From: Natribaculum luteum
GTDB lineage: Archaea > Halobacteriota > Halobacteria > Halobacteriales > Natrialbaceae
Assembly (NCBI RefSeq): GCF_023008545.1
Contig: NZ_CP095397.1
Location: 1,922,001 to 1,986,000, forward strand
DNA: 64,000 bases
Direction of reading: 5' to 3'
Position numbers and translations under genes: made by a program. Below are positions 1 through 8,394 of this stretch, one piece after another. Numbering within the stretch: position 1 is the stretch's first letter; each line of letters starts with the position of its first letter. The notes below the pieces were generated by a model. That model searched no databases and was not told the DNA's origin. It saw nothing but the letters and a program-made list of their open reading frames with translations.

Positions 1-87
1 CGTCGCACCTGTGAGCGTCGCGCTGCCTGACAGGACGACGAGTGTGGCGACGAGAACGACACCGATTTTCTGCAGTCGTGAATCCAT
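1..87 (-). CDS. N-terminus of an exported or membrane protein (partial)
   Basis: The first 29 codons of a minus-strand gene run off the left edge of the window. The ATG at 87 opens MDSRLQKIGVVLVATLVVLS, a short charged start followed by a long hydrophobic stretch and then small residues, which is the pattern of a signal peptide or signal anchor. The gene is divergent from tgtA. Function cannot be judged from this fragment; only the start and the export or membrane character are supported. Confidence 0.6.
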   Translation of the reverse strand, partial: MDSRLQKIGVVLVATLVVLSGSATLTGAT

Positions 88-341
88 GCGCCGGTAGATA
101 CGGCTATTCCCGGGCTAAAACGACCCGACTGTTACGCGATTGTTTCTCGAAAAGTCACTGTTCTGGGCGTTGAAATGACCGATAATGACGCTTTCACGGT
201 TATCGTTTCGTGAGACTCTCGTTTCCCGACTCGACGCCGGATTTTCGCTGCCGAATGCAGCCGTCGCTTGCAATCGCCAGCGCGTTATCCGTGATCGTCT
301 CGAACGGAACGTTTACCGCCACGCTCGCGAACACGCAGACG

Positions 342-1820
342 ATGCGCGACTGCTTCGAACTTCGGGACACCGACGCCGGCGGCCGAATTGGCGAGTTACG
401 CGTGCCGCGTGCCGACGTGACCGTCGAGACGCCCGCCCTCCTGCCGGTTATTAATCCGAATTTGCAGACAATCTCGCCACGCCGGCTCGCCGACGAGTTC
501 GGCGCCGAGATGCTCATTACGAACTCCTACATCATTCACAACACGGACAGTCTCCGCGAGCGAGCACTCGAGGAGGGGCTCCACGACATGCTGGATTTCC
601 CCGGTGCGATCATGACCGACTCTGGGTCGTTTCAGCTCTCGGAGTACGGCGAGATCACCGTCACGACCGAAGAGATTCTCGAGTTCCAGTACGAGATCGG
701 CTCCGACGTCGGGACGCCGGTCGACATCCCAACGCCGCCGGACGTCTCCCGCGAGCGCGCCGCGTCGGAACTCGAGACCACGAAAGAGCGACTCGAGGTC
801 GCCGAAGGCGTCGACGTCGGCGACATGCTCGTCAACGCGCCCGTGCAGGGATCGACCTATCCCGACCTCCGGGAGGACGCCGCCCGCCACGCCGACGCGA
901 CCGTCCTCGACGTCTTCCCGGTCGGTGCAGTCGTCCCGCTGATGAACGACTACCGCTACGCCGACATGGTCGACGTGGTTGCCGCCGCCAAGCGCGGGCT
1001 GGGTGCCGACGCGCCGGTCCACCTCTTCGGTGCCGGCCACCCGATGATGTTTGCGCTCGCCGTCGCCATGGGCTGTGATCTGTTCGACTCCGCTGCCTAC
1101 GCGCTCTACGCCCGCGACGATCGCTACCTCACCGTCCGCGGCACTCGCCACCTCGACGACCTCGACTATCTCCCGTGTTCGTGTCCCGTCTGTACCGCCC
1201 ACGATCCCGACGACCTCCGATCGATCCCGGACGAGGACCGCGAGGAGGCACTCGCCGCCCACAACCTCCACGTCACCTTCGAGGAGATCCGCCGGATCAA
1301 ACAGGCGATTCGCGCGGGGAACTTGCTCGAGCTCGTCGAACAGCGCGCCCGCGCCCATCCGGCGATGCTCGACGGCTATCGCGCCTTACTCGACCACGCC
1401 GAGCAACTCGAGCGAACCGACCCCGTCTCGAAGGGCTCGTTTTTCTACACGTCCCACGAGAGCGCCCGCCGACCCGAAGTGATCCGCCACCACGAGCGAC
1501 TCGCGCGTCTTGAGGTGCCCGACGCGGTCTTTCTCACCGAGGGCGACCCCTCGAGCGCCGGCGAGTACGACGACTCGTGGCGCGTCGAACCCCCCTTCGG
1601 TCCGTTCCCGCGGGCGCTCTCGAAAAGCTATCCGCTCACGGCCGAGGTGCCCGACCGGACCGACCGGGCCGCACTCGAGGCCGCCGCCCGTGGCGTCGCC
1701 CGCCTCGTCGAGGCAAACCCCGACAGCGAGTTCACGCTCGGCCACCGGGGGTGGCCCGAGGGGGTGCTCGAGGCGCTTCCCGACGGCGTCGAGACGATCG
1801 ACCTGACGCGCGATCGATGA
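342..1820 (+). CDS. tgtA: tRNA-guanine(15) transglycosylase (archaeosine)
   Basis: Archaeal TGT exchanges guanine 15 in the D-loop of tRNAs for preQ0, the first step of archaeosine formation. The 492-residue protein has the TGT nucleophile region [13 protein letters not shown] (Asp93 by position), the preceding substrate-binding segment [12 protein letters not shown], and a zinc-ligand cluster PCSCPVC (Cys279, Cys281, Cys284). The frame stays open upstream to 210, but the family-typical N-terminus ([19 protein letters not shown]) begins at the ATG at 342, so that start was chosen. The stop overlaps the next ATG by four bases, and arcS follows, so substrate exchange and base maturation are encoded together. 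Identity is very secure; only the start is an inference. Confidence 0.95.
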   Translation: MRDCFELRDTDAGGRIGELRVPRADVTVETPALLPVINPNLQTISPRRLADEFGAEMLITNSYIIHNTDSLRERALEEGLHDMLDFPGAIMTDSGSFQLSEYGEITVTTEEILEFQYEIGSDVGTPVDIPTPPDVSRERAASELETTKERLEVAEGVDVGDMLVNAPVQGSTYPDLREDAARHADATVLDVFPVGAVVPLMNDYRYADMVDVVAAAKRGLGADAPVHLFGAGHPMMFALAVAMGCDLFDSAAYALYARDDRYLTVRGTRHLDDLDYLPCSCPVCTAHDPDDLRSIPDEDREEALAAHNLHVTFEEIRRIKQAIRAGNLLELVEQRARAHPAMLDGYRALLDHAEQLERTDPVSKGSFFYTSHESARRPEVIRHHERLARLEVPDAVFLTEGDPSSAGEYDDSWRVEPPFGPFPRALSKSYPLTAEVPDRTDRAALEAAARGVARLVEANPDSEFTLGHRGWPEGVLEALPDGVETIDLTRDR

Positions 1821-2179
1821 TCGGGGCCGCATCGCTGGCGTTCGGTGCGGTCGTCGCCGTCGTCTTCGGGACGTGGCTCTTTCGACGAGTTCGAGGCGGC
1901 CGACCTGCGGACGAACGGGAATCGTTCGAGCGCCACCGCGAGGCCCAGGCGCGCGAGCCGCCGGTCGAACTCGGCGACGTCCACGAGGCGGGCGTCGTCG
2001 ACTTCTCTCGGCACCACACGGGTGAACGCCACGCCGTCTGCAAGGTCGAGGGCTTCGTCGTCTTCGTCGAGGACGTCCCCGCCGACCTCGAGGTCGCGGA
2101 CGTGGTCCGGTTCAAACTGCTCTCGTTCAACCGGGGCCACACCTCTGCGACGGCCACGTATCTCGAGATCGTTAGCTGA
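1817..2179 (+). CDS. TRAM-domain protein with N-terminal membrane anchor
   Basis: A 120-residue protein with a hydrophobic N-terminal helix (about residues 2-20, [17 protein letters not shown]) followed by an Arg-rich boundary, a charged linker and a C-terminal TRAM-like beta-barrel. The pattern [12 protein letters not shown] ... [18 protein letters not shown] matches the single-domain TRAM proteins of archaea, which bind RNA. The ATG overlaps the tgtA stop (ATGA), so the two are almost certainly co-transcribed and translationally coupled. Inference: a membrane-tethered RNA-binding protein connected with tRNA modification. No catalytic residues are visible. TRAM assignment is by pattern only; a generic OB-like fold is the alternative. 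Confidence 0.8.
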   Translation: MIGAASLAFGAVVAVVFGTWLFRRVRGGRPADERESFERHREAQAREPPVELGDVHEAGVVDFSRHHTGERHAVCKVEGFVVFVEDVPADLEVADVVRFKLLSFNRGHTSATATYLEIVS

Positions 2180-2343
2180 TACTACTGGACGAACCGATTC
2201 ACACGTCGATCGCACTCGAACGGCCGTCGCCAGCGGCGACGGGCCGTGAGACGCGACCGAGTGTTCACTGACTGTCGTCCGGCAGTATGACCTCGTCGGC
2301 CGGCTTTCGACAGCCTCTTTCGCGCTCCCCGATCACATCTGGT

Positions 2344-4095
2344 ATGACCGACTACTTCGAGGTCCACGAGCGCGACGGGGCCGCGCACCTGGGCGAACTT
2401 CGCCTCTCGTCGCCCCGGACGACGCCGGCGCTCGTCGACGACGTCGTCGAAGACGCCGGCTCTCTCTGGTCGGCCGACCGCGAACTGCCCGAGGGTGACG
2501 ACGCACACCTGACGGTGCTCCCGCACCGGGCGTTCCCCGGCGGCACCGCCCCCGAGGTCCAGGACTCGTTCGCCGTCGACAACCCCGACGTCGACTACCC
2601 GAGCGCCGCCGTCGTCTCGAGTGAGCACGTCTCCGATCAGGGCACCGATGCCTACGTCCTCTCGGACGTCCAGTCCGTCGTCGGCCACGGCGCGGCACTC
2701 GTCGAGGCCGTGGTGAACGTCCGCGAGGCCGTCCCCGAGGACACCGCACTGTACTTCTCGGGGGTCGCCACGCCCCGGAACGTCGCGACGCTCGCCTACG
2801 CCGGCGTCGACCTGTTCGACGCCTCGCGAGCTACGGTCAAGGGAACGCAGGGGAAGTACCTCACGAGCGAGGGCGAGTACTTCCTCGAGGACCTCGAGGA
2901 GCTTCCCTGCTCGTGTCCCGCCTGCCGAACCCCGCGCGAGGAGTTCACCCGCGAGGACTGCGCCGAGCACAACCGAAACGCACTCGAGGCGGAACTCGCC
3001 GTCGTCCGCCGGCGGATCCGTGACGGTCGCCTGCGGGATTACCTCGAGGGACAGGCCCGCCACGACCAGTGGCTCACCGCTGCGATGCGCGAACTCGACT
3101 CCCAGTGGGAGTACCTCGAGGAGCGCACGCCGATCCTCCGTGACGCCGAGATTTCCGCGGCGACCGAGGACACGCTCCGCCGGGTCGAGATCCAGCGCTA
3201 CGCCGACCGCGTGACGACGCGCTACCGGAATCGCTTCTCCGCACCGCTCGTCCTCGTCCCCTGTTCGGCTCGCAAGCCCTACAGCGAATCCCAGAGTCAC
3301 CGACAGTTCCACGACGCCATCCAGTGGCGCGCCCATCTCGTCTCGATGACGAGTCCGATCGGCGTCGTCCCACAGGAACTCGAGACGACCTACCCCGCCC
3401 AGCACTACGACACCGTCGTCACGGGGCGGTGGTCCGAAGACGAGAAGCAGTTCGTCAGCGAGGTGCTCCGACGCTACCTCGAGCGCAACGACTACCCCGA
3501 GATCGTCGCTCACGTTCCCGACGAGGGCTACCGCGACATCGTCTCCCGCGTCGAGGACGAACTCGACCTCGAGGTCACCTACACCGTCGCAGACCACCCG
3601 ACGGACGACGAGTCACTCGCGAACCTCAGGGACGCGCTCGCCGGACGGCCCGCGTACCGGAAACGCGAACGCGAACACAACACCGTCCGTGCCATCGCCG
3701 ACTACCTGCTCGGCGACGGAGCCGGCGACGACCTCTTCGAGGACATCACGACGACGAGTCGCTACCCGCGAATCCAGGTTCGCGACGCCGAGGAGACGCA
3801 GCTGGCGACGATGGTCCCCCAGTACGGGACGCTCTCGTTCACGCTCGAGGGAGCGCGGCGGTGGGTCGACAGCGACGCGCCGACGAAACGCGTCGAGATC
3901 GACGGCTTCGTGCCACACGGCAGCGTCCTCGCGCCGGGCGTCGTCGACGCCGACGAGGACATCCGCGTCGGCGACGAGGTCGTCGTCGAGGGGCCGAAGG
4001 CCTTCGGCGTCGGCCGCGCGGAGATGTTCGGTCGCGAAATGGTCGAAAGTACGCGCGGAATCGCCTGCGAGATCCGCCACGTCGAGGAGAAATAG
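2344..4095 (+). CDS. arcS: Archaeosine synthase alpha subunit (ArcS)
   Basis: ArcS acts on preQ0 already placed at position 15 of tRNA and completes archaeosine. The 583-residue protein is a TGT-like paralogue: the N-terminal half keeps the fold and a Cys cluster LPCSCPAC (Cys189, Cys191, Cys194) but lacks the TGT nucleophile motif seen in tgtA. The central ArcS core has VPCSARKPYSESQSH around Cys307, and a PUA RNA-binding domain sits at about residues 515-580 (HGSVLAPGVVDADEDIRVGD and downstream). The ATG at 2344 was chosen because the alternative at 2287 adds a non-conserved basic leader. It follows tgtA and the TRAM gene on the same strand after a 164-bp gap that shows no other gene. Confidence 0.92.
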   Translation: MTDYFEVHERDGAAHLGELRLSSPRTTPALVDDVVEDAGSLWSADRELPEGDDAHLTVLPHRAFPGGTAPEVQDSFAVDNPDVDYPSAAVVSSEHVSDQGTDAYVLSDVQSVVGHGAALVEAVVNVREAVPEDTALYFSGVATPRNVATLAYAGVDLFDASRATVKGTQGKYLTSEGEYFLEDLEELPCSCPACRTPREEFTREDCAEHNRNALEAELAVVRRRIRDGRLRDYLEGQARHDQWLTAAMRELDSQWEYLEERTPILRDAEISAATEDTLRRVEIQRYADRVTTRYRNRFSAPLVLVPCSARKPYSESQSHRQFHDAIQWRAHLVSMTSPIGVVPQELETTYPAQHYDTVVTGRWSEDEKQFVSEVLRRYLERNDYPEIVAHVPDEGYRDIVSRVEDELDLEVTYTVADHPTDDESLANLRDALAGRPAYRKREREHNTVRAIADYLLGDGAGDDLFEDITTTSRYPRIQVRDAEETQLATMVPQYGTLSFTLEGARRWVDSDAPTKRVEIDGFVPHGSVLAPGVVDADEDIRVGDEVVVEGPKAFGVGRAEMFGREMVESTRGIACEIRHVEEK

Positions 4096-4124
4096 CAACG
4101 TCGCCCCCGCGGACGCGGCGTCTG

Positions 4125-4232
4125 TCACTCGCCGGGGCACTCCTTGAGCAGGTGCTCGTGGTAGATGGCCGCGGGGACTCGGTGCCCGCACTGCTCGCAG
4201 TCGACGTACTCTTCGTCGCTGTCGTCGGTCAC
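4125..4232 (-). CDS. Small zinc-binding protein, 35 aa
   Basis: Starting at GTG 4232 the product is acidic and carries CEQCGH ... HEHLLKEC, a C-x2-C ... H-x-H-x4-C arrangement typical of one small zinc finger. An AT-rich TATA-like stretch AATTAT lies at 4257-4262, 25-30 bp upstream of the GTG, which fits a leaderless transcript. The frame continues upstream to an ATG at 4394, but that part is basic and low-complexity, so the short version is preferred. Function unknown; regulatory or RNA/DNA-binding roles are common for such mini-proteins. Confidence 0.5.
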   Translation of the reverse strand: MTDDSDEEYVDCEQCGHRVPAAIYHEHLLKECPGE

Positions 4233-4337
4233 GGTCGTAATCGTCTGTGAACCCGGATAATTGCCGCGCCTCGTGCCGTGACTTCCCCGTCGACGGACCT
4301 GTCTGTTCTCTGGATTAAATGTAAGCCCATAAATATG

Positions 4338-4346
4338 TTTTATATA
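4338..4346 (+). promoter_or_regulatory. TATA box of the HdeD-like gene
   Basis: TTTATATAC stands in an AT-rich island about 33 bp before the GTG at 4370 and 41 bp before the ATG at 4379. By the usual archaeal TATA-to-start distance transcription should begin near 4368, giving a leaderless or nearly leaderless mRNA. Confidence 0.65.
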
Positions 4347-4378
4347 CTCACACGTCGTATTCATAACTGGTGAGTAAA

Positions 4379-4978
4379 ATGAACTCAATGACAACTGACG
4401 AGGAGTACGCGGCGTACTCGCTACAGAAGGGATGGCGCACGCTCGCGATCGCTGGCGGAGTCATCGCACTGATCGGCGTTCTCGCGATCGCGTTCCCGTT
4501 CGTGACGGGCATCTCGATGACGTACCTCCTCGGTGCGCTACTGCTAGTCGGCGGGATCGTCCACGGCGTCCACGCCTTCTCCGCCCGCGGGTGGAAAGGC
4601 TCGCTCTGGCAGGTTACGCTCGGCGTCGTCTCGGTACTCGCCGGGCTCCTCCTGCTCGCGAACCCGGTTCTCGGGCTGGCCAGTCTGACGCTGCTGGTCA
4701 TCGCCTACCTGCTCGTCGACGGCATCGCCGAACTCGGACTGAGCCTGCGGATGGGTGCGCAGAAGGGACGCGGCTGGATCGCCGCGAGCGGTGCGATCTC
4801 GCTCGTCCTGGCCGGCCTCCTCTGGCTCGGCTTCCCCGCGGACGCGATGTGGGCCGTCGGCCTGCTGGTCGGCGTGAGCCTGCTCGCGACCGGCATCTCG
4901 ATGGTCTTCGTCGCCGCCGCCGGTCGCGGCGTCGAAGAGGAAGACGTGGCGTCGGCGACCGAACCCCGCGGCGCATAA
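4379..4978 (+). CDS. HdeD family (DUF308) membrane protein
   Basis: A roughly 200-residue integral membrane protein built from six hydrophobic helices in three similar hairpins (for example LAIAGGVIALIGVLAIAFPF, MTYLLGALLLVGGIVHGVHA, LLWLGFPADAMWAVGLLVGV), the layout of DUF308/HdeD proteins known from acid-stress and other envelope-stress contexts. It ends in a short acidic cytosolic tail. Possible starts are GTG 4370, ATG 4379 and ATG 4388; the middle one is given here because the predicted transcription start near 4368 leaves it as the first ATG. It stands alone with its own promoter. Role in the haloarchaeon is unknown; the family assignment is confident. Confidence 0.8.
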   Translation: MNSMTTDEEYAAYSLQKGWRTLAIAGGVIALIGVLAIAFPFVTGISMTYLLGALLLVGGIVHGVHAFSARGWKGSLWQVTLGVVSVLAGLLLLANPVLGLASLTLLVIAYLLVDGIAELGLSLRMGAQKGRGWIAASGAISLVLAGLLWLGFPADAMWAVGLLVGVSLLATGISMVFVAAAGRGVEEEDVASATEPRGA

Positions 4979-4984
4979 TCACGC

Positions 4985-4990
4985 TTTTTT
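4985..4990 (+). terminator. Oligo-T terminator after the HdeD-like gene
   Basis: Six consecutive T residues lie seven bases after the stop codon, in an otherwise GC-rich region. Runs of this type end transcription in archaea without needing a hairpin. Confidence 0.5.
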
Positions 4991-6431
4991 CGCTACCTCC
5001 TCGAGCGCTCGTCTGTCGACGACCGTCGGCCGCTCGAGCCCACGACGGCCGATCACCGTTACACGTCGTCTTCACCGTTTTTCGGGTATCGATTCGTTCG
5101 GGCGGAGGTATCGACCATCGCAAATTTGATATCGCGACATAGAATTTATCGGCTGTGTCAGGCGACCCGTCGGCGACGGAAGCGAATCGATCCTCGTCGC
5201 TCTATCTCGGCGGAAAGCGCAGCGAACGAGCGTCGTGCTATCCTTCTCGACGATCTTTCTCGAGTCGCAAACGCGCGCGACGCCCCTCTGGCGCCCGTCG
5301 GTTCTTTCGGGTCGCTATCGACGAACGGCTGACCGACTCGAGTTGCGTCGTTGATGACACAGCCCGTCCACACTCCCCGCCGTGTCTCCGCATGCAGGCG
5401 GCGAGTCACGACGGGGACTAGGGACGATCGGACCGGCGTCATCGTCTCGAGCCCGGGGAAACCGACGTTCGCCCGTTCGAAGCGCGAGTTGCGGTCGGAT
5501 CGGTACTGAACCGGGCCCGATCGCACACCTGTACTGACAGCTCGTCGAGTCCAGCCGACAGCGTTCGCGAACCTACTGGTCGCGACACCGTCCCGTACCG
5601 GAGGGGTCCCGACGGTGGCCGATCGTGACGGGTACCGACGCTCGAGGCGTTCCGTAATCTCCCGTGTCGGCAGGGACGTCCGGGACGATACTGTCGCTGT
5701 GGCTCGAGCGATGGGACCAGTCTCGAGTCGCCAGCTGTCGCCGCACCTGGTCGTGTTCAGATACGCGCGCGAGCGAGTACTGGTAGCGCGATAGCCAGGA
5801 ATGCCCTCGTCGTTCGTACTGACGGCGGTGTGTCGGTGTCGATCACCCGCGTCGTGCGGATGCGTCGGAACGCGGCGACAGCCGGCAGTACCGCCCCGGG
5901 ACGTTCCGCCGGTCATCGCGTCGCTGAGCGTCCCCGCTGTCGTGTCACTGTCGACGGACCGGTGTCTTCGCGTGCACGTGGACGCGACGAAACGAGAACG
6001 CGGGATTCGGATCTCGCGTCGGCCGACCGAAGGCGACCCGTCGCCTGAACGGAGACGGACCAACTCGGTGTGTCGGGTGGGTCGCTCTTCCGGTCATCCA
6101 CGATCACGACCGATGCTGTCCTCGAGTAGTCCTTCTGCCGGGGCATTAATATGATAAACTGTATGTCGGGATACGAAATCGGCCGCAGCCGATAGGCGCT
6201 TCTGTCGTCTCGAGAGATGCGCCGACGAGCGACAGTCCGGATCCGTTCGGTGCCGAGTCCGTCACTTCCCCACCACAGACGACGCCGGCGTCGGTGCAGC
6301 ATAATAGACGATTTCCCGTGCTCGAAACGATCCCGGGCCGTCCTGGCAGTCACGCGCTTCCTCGAGTCGGCTCGATCGCCGGCCAGCGGTACGCGCAGCA
6401 TAATAATAGCGCTCGTCGTCGGGGGTGGGGT
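4991..6431. other. 1.4-kb stretch without a convincing gene
   Basis: Open frames exist on both strands, the longest being 301 codons on the minus strand (5158-6063), but their translations are rich in Arg, Ser and Thr and poor in Asp and Glu, the reverse of the acidic composition of every recognised gene here, and no motif is recognisable. AT-rich patches occur near 5125-5150, 6145-6170 and 6395-6410. The stretch may be a decayed gene, a long untranslated leader of the GNAT gene, or a source of non-coding RNA. No tRNA, rRNA or insertion-sequence end was recognised. Confidence 0.5.
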
Positions 6432-7265
6432 ATGAGCGTTCATCCGACGCTGTCGTTCGAGGACGAGGCGCAGCGGACGATCTACGAGTACGTCGAGTGC
6501 CACGGCGCAGTTTCACCCGACGAACTCGCACGGTCGATTCGGATCGACAAGGGGCCGGCCCAGTCGAAGCCTGCTCGATCGGGGACGTACTCCGAGGCGG
6601 TTCCGCTCTCTCCGGACGAGCTTCGGGCGTCCGTCGGGGAGCTGAAAGACGCCGGCTACCTCGTCGAAACCGACGGCAAACTCCGGATCGCCCTCTCGGC
6701 GGCACCGGCCGAGCACGAACTCGCGGACGGGACGGTGACGATCCGTCCCGCTCGCGAAGAAGACCGGGAGGGATTGATCGAGGTCATGCAGTCGGTCGGA
6801 AGCGAGGGTACCTACGTCGTCGCCGAGAACGTCGTCGAGCAGCTCGAGCGCGAGCCGGCGCTCGTCCGCGCCAACGACGAACGCTCGAGGGTGTTTTTCG
6901 TCGCAGTGTTCGAGCCCGAATCGGACGAGGAAGGCGAGGAAGAGTCGACTGCGGCGGACGAGGAACTCGTCGGCTGGCTTCACGTCGACGCGCCCGAACT
7001 CCCCTCGCTGTGTCACACGGCCGAACTCACCGTCGGCGTCGCCACGGACCACCGCCGGGAGGGGATCGGATCGGCGCTGCTCGAGTACGGCCTCGAGTGG
7101 GCCGGCGACGGCTACCGGAAGGTCTACCAGAGCGTTCCCGCAACGAACGAGCAGGCGATCGAGTTCCTCGAGGCCAACGGCTGGAAACGGGAGGGCGAAC
7201 GCGAGGAGCACTACCGGATCGACGAGGAGTTCGTCGACGAGGTGCTGTTCGCGATCTGGCCCTGA
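6432..7265 (+). CDS. GNAT acetyltransferase with N-terminal winged-helix-like region
   Basis: A 277-residue two-part protein. Residues about 1-92 look like a winged helix-turn-helix (DEAQRTIYEYVECHGAVSPDELA, then LSPDELRASVGELKDAGYLV and a beta wing). Residues about 97-277 form a GNAT fold starting VTIRPAREEDREGLIEVM, with the acetyl-CoA motif VATDHRREGIGSALLEYG (R-x-x-G-I-G) and the C-terminal AIEFLEANGWKREGER. An acidic loop (ESDEEGEEESTAADEEL) is inserted before the motif A strand. The ATG at 6432 is chosen because the upstream extension is basic and non-family. GNATs move acetyl groups to amines; the substrate is unknown. The HTH part could make it a DNA-binding or N-terminal-domain-sensing enzyme. 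Confidence 0.85.
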   Translation: MSVHPTLSFEDEAQRTIYEYVECHGAVSPDELARSIRIDKGPAQSKPARSGTYSEAVPLSPDELRASVGELKDAGYLVETDGKLRIALSAAPAEHELADGTVTIRPAREEDREGLIEVMQSVGSEGTYVVAENVVEQLEREPALVRANDERSRVFFVAVFEPESDEEGEEESTAADEELVGWLHVDAPELPSLCHTAELTVGVATDHRREGIGSALLEYGLEWAGDGYRKVYQSVPATNEQAIEFLEANGWKREGEREEHYRIDEEFVDEVLFAIWP

Positions 7266-7384
7266 TACCGTCGGTCGTCCGTCGGTGCCGGCGCAGCCGC
7301 GGCCGTCGTGGGGTATACCGTGATGCGGGGACGCCGACAGTACGAGCGGGTGGTTTCTTGACGCCGCCGCCCCTACTGCGGCGT

Positions 7385-7771
7385 ATGGACGACATCTCGC
7401 TCGGCGTTCCGAAACCGCTTCTCGAACGACTCCCCGACGACGGCACCGACGCAGCGGCGGACATGCAACAGGCGGTCGCAGGCTGGGAACAGCGGCTCAA
7501 CCGCGCGATCGAGGGGGCCGACGACGATCGCGAGGCCGCGGGGTACGTCCTCGACGCGATCGATCGGTTCGAGGATCGATTCGAGACCTACGACGACCTG
7601 GTGCCGGAACTGCGAGCCTGGGGTCAGTCGCCGATCTATGCGATCGCCTGGCGCAACCTCTACGCCGACGTGATCGCCCAACTGCACGAACACGACGATC
7701 TCGCGGAACACCTCGATCGCGAGCGGAACGCCCGACTGGTCGAGGACGGCATCCGACTCCAGGATCTGTAG
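7385..7771 (+). CDS. Conserved hypothetical protein, 128 aa
   Basis: An acidic, soluble, mostly helical 128-residue protein (GVPKPLLERLPDDGTDAAAD ... DAIDRFEDRFETYDDLVPEL ... NLYADVIAQLHEHDDLAEHL). It shows no signal peptide, membrane segment, Cys pair or catalytic motif. The composition and third-position GC match neighbouring real genes. It lies between the GNAT gene and another conserved hypothetical gene on the same strand, with about 120 bp upstream, so it may have its own promoter. I recognise it only as a haloarchaeal-type unknown and offer no function. Confidence 0.75.
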   Translation: MDDISLGVPKPLLERLPDDGTDAAADMQQAVAGWEQRLNRAIEGADDDREAAGYVLDAIDRFEDRFETYDDLVPELRAWGQSPIYAIAWRNLYADVIAQLHEHDDLAEHLDRERNARLVEDGIRLQDL

Positions 7772-7848
7772 CTATACCTGATTTTCACGTCCTCGTGGCG
7801 TCGAACACACTCGCAACGACTTTGACGTCGCGCTCGCTACGGGCTTAC

Positions 7849-8325
7849 GTGGCGACGAACGACAGCGACGCTCTCCACGCGAACGTCGACTGGATGACCC
7901 GCATGCGACGTCGCGTCCTCCCGACCGTCCACCGGATCAAGGAACCGTTCGGTGGCTTCGCACAGTGTACGATGGACCCCTCGGAGTACGTCGGAACCGT
8001 CGGACGCGAACTCTCCGAGTTCCGCGCCGATCTCCAGGCGATGGAGTTTGCTCCGGAGCCGATCGCGTCGCTGAAGGTCCACGGCGACGGCCGACTGTCG
8101 GCGGGTAGCTGGGTGCGTCGGCCGTCTCCACTCGCAAAGTGGCAACTGCACGTCACGATCTTCCAGGACGGCCACGACGCGATCGACGTGTTCGCCCACC
8201 GCGAATACTCGTGGCTTCGACATCCGTACAAACACTACACCTCCGAGGGCTGGGATACGACGAGCGGCGTCGAGCGAATGCGCTCGCTGCTTTCCGACCA
8301 CGGTGTGGCCTTCCGGATCGACTGA
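7849..8325 (+). CDS. Conserved hypothetical protein, 158 aa
   Basis: A soluble alpha/beta protein with an N-terminal helical part (NVDWMTRMRRRVLPTVHRI) and a beta-rich second half containing SWVRRPSPLAKWQLHVTIFQ and YSWLRHPYKHYTSEGWD. Conserved-looking aromatic and His residues (H152-region and WLRHPYKHY) suggest a folded domain, but no known active site is visible. GTG at 7849 is the preferred start because it gives an acidic N-terminus; an ATG at 7795 would add 18 less typical residues. Neighbours give no functional clue. Confidence 0.72.
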   Translation: MATNDSDALHANVDWMTRMRRRVLPTVHRIKEPFGGFAQCTMDPSEYVGTVGRELSEFRADLQAMEFAPEPIASLKVHGDGRLSAGSWVRRPSPLAKWQLHVTIFQDGHDAIDVFAHREYSWLRHPYKHYTSEGWDTTSGVERMRSLLSDHGVAFRID

Positions 8326-8394
8326 CTGCGGGCCTGAATCACGAACTGTCGATCTGCGGAACGTATTCCTTCCGCGACATCGAACATCGCCTCG

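Noticed and set aside
5158-6063. 301-codon minus-strand open frame
   Set aside because: The translation is rich in Arg, Ser and Thr with few Asp or Glu and has no motif; long chance frames are common in DNA with this GC content.
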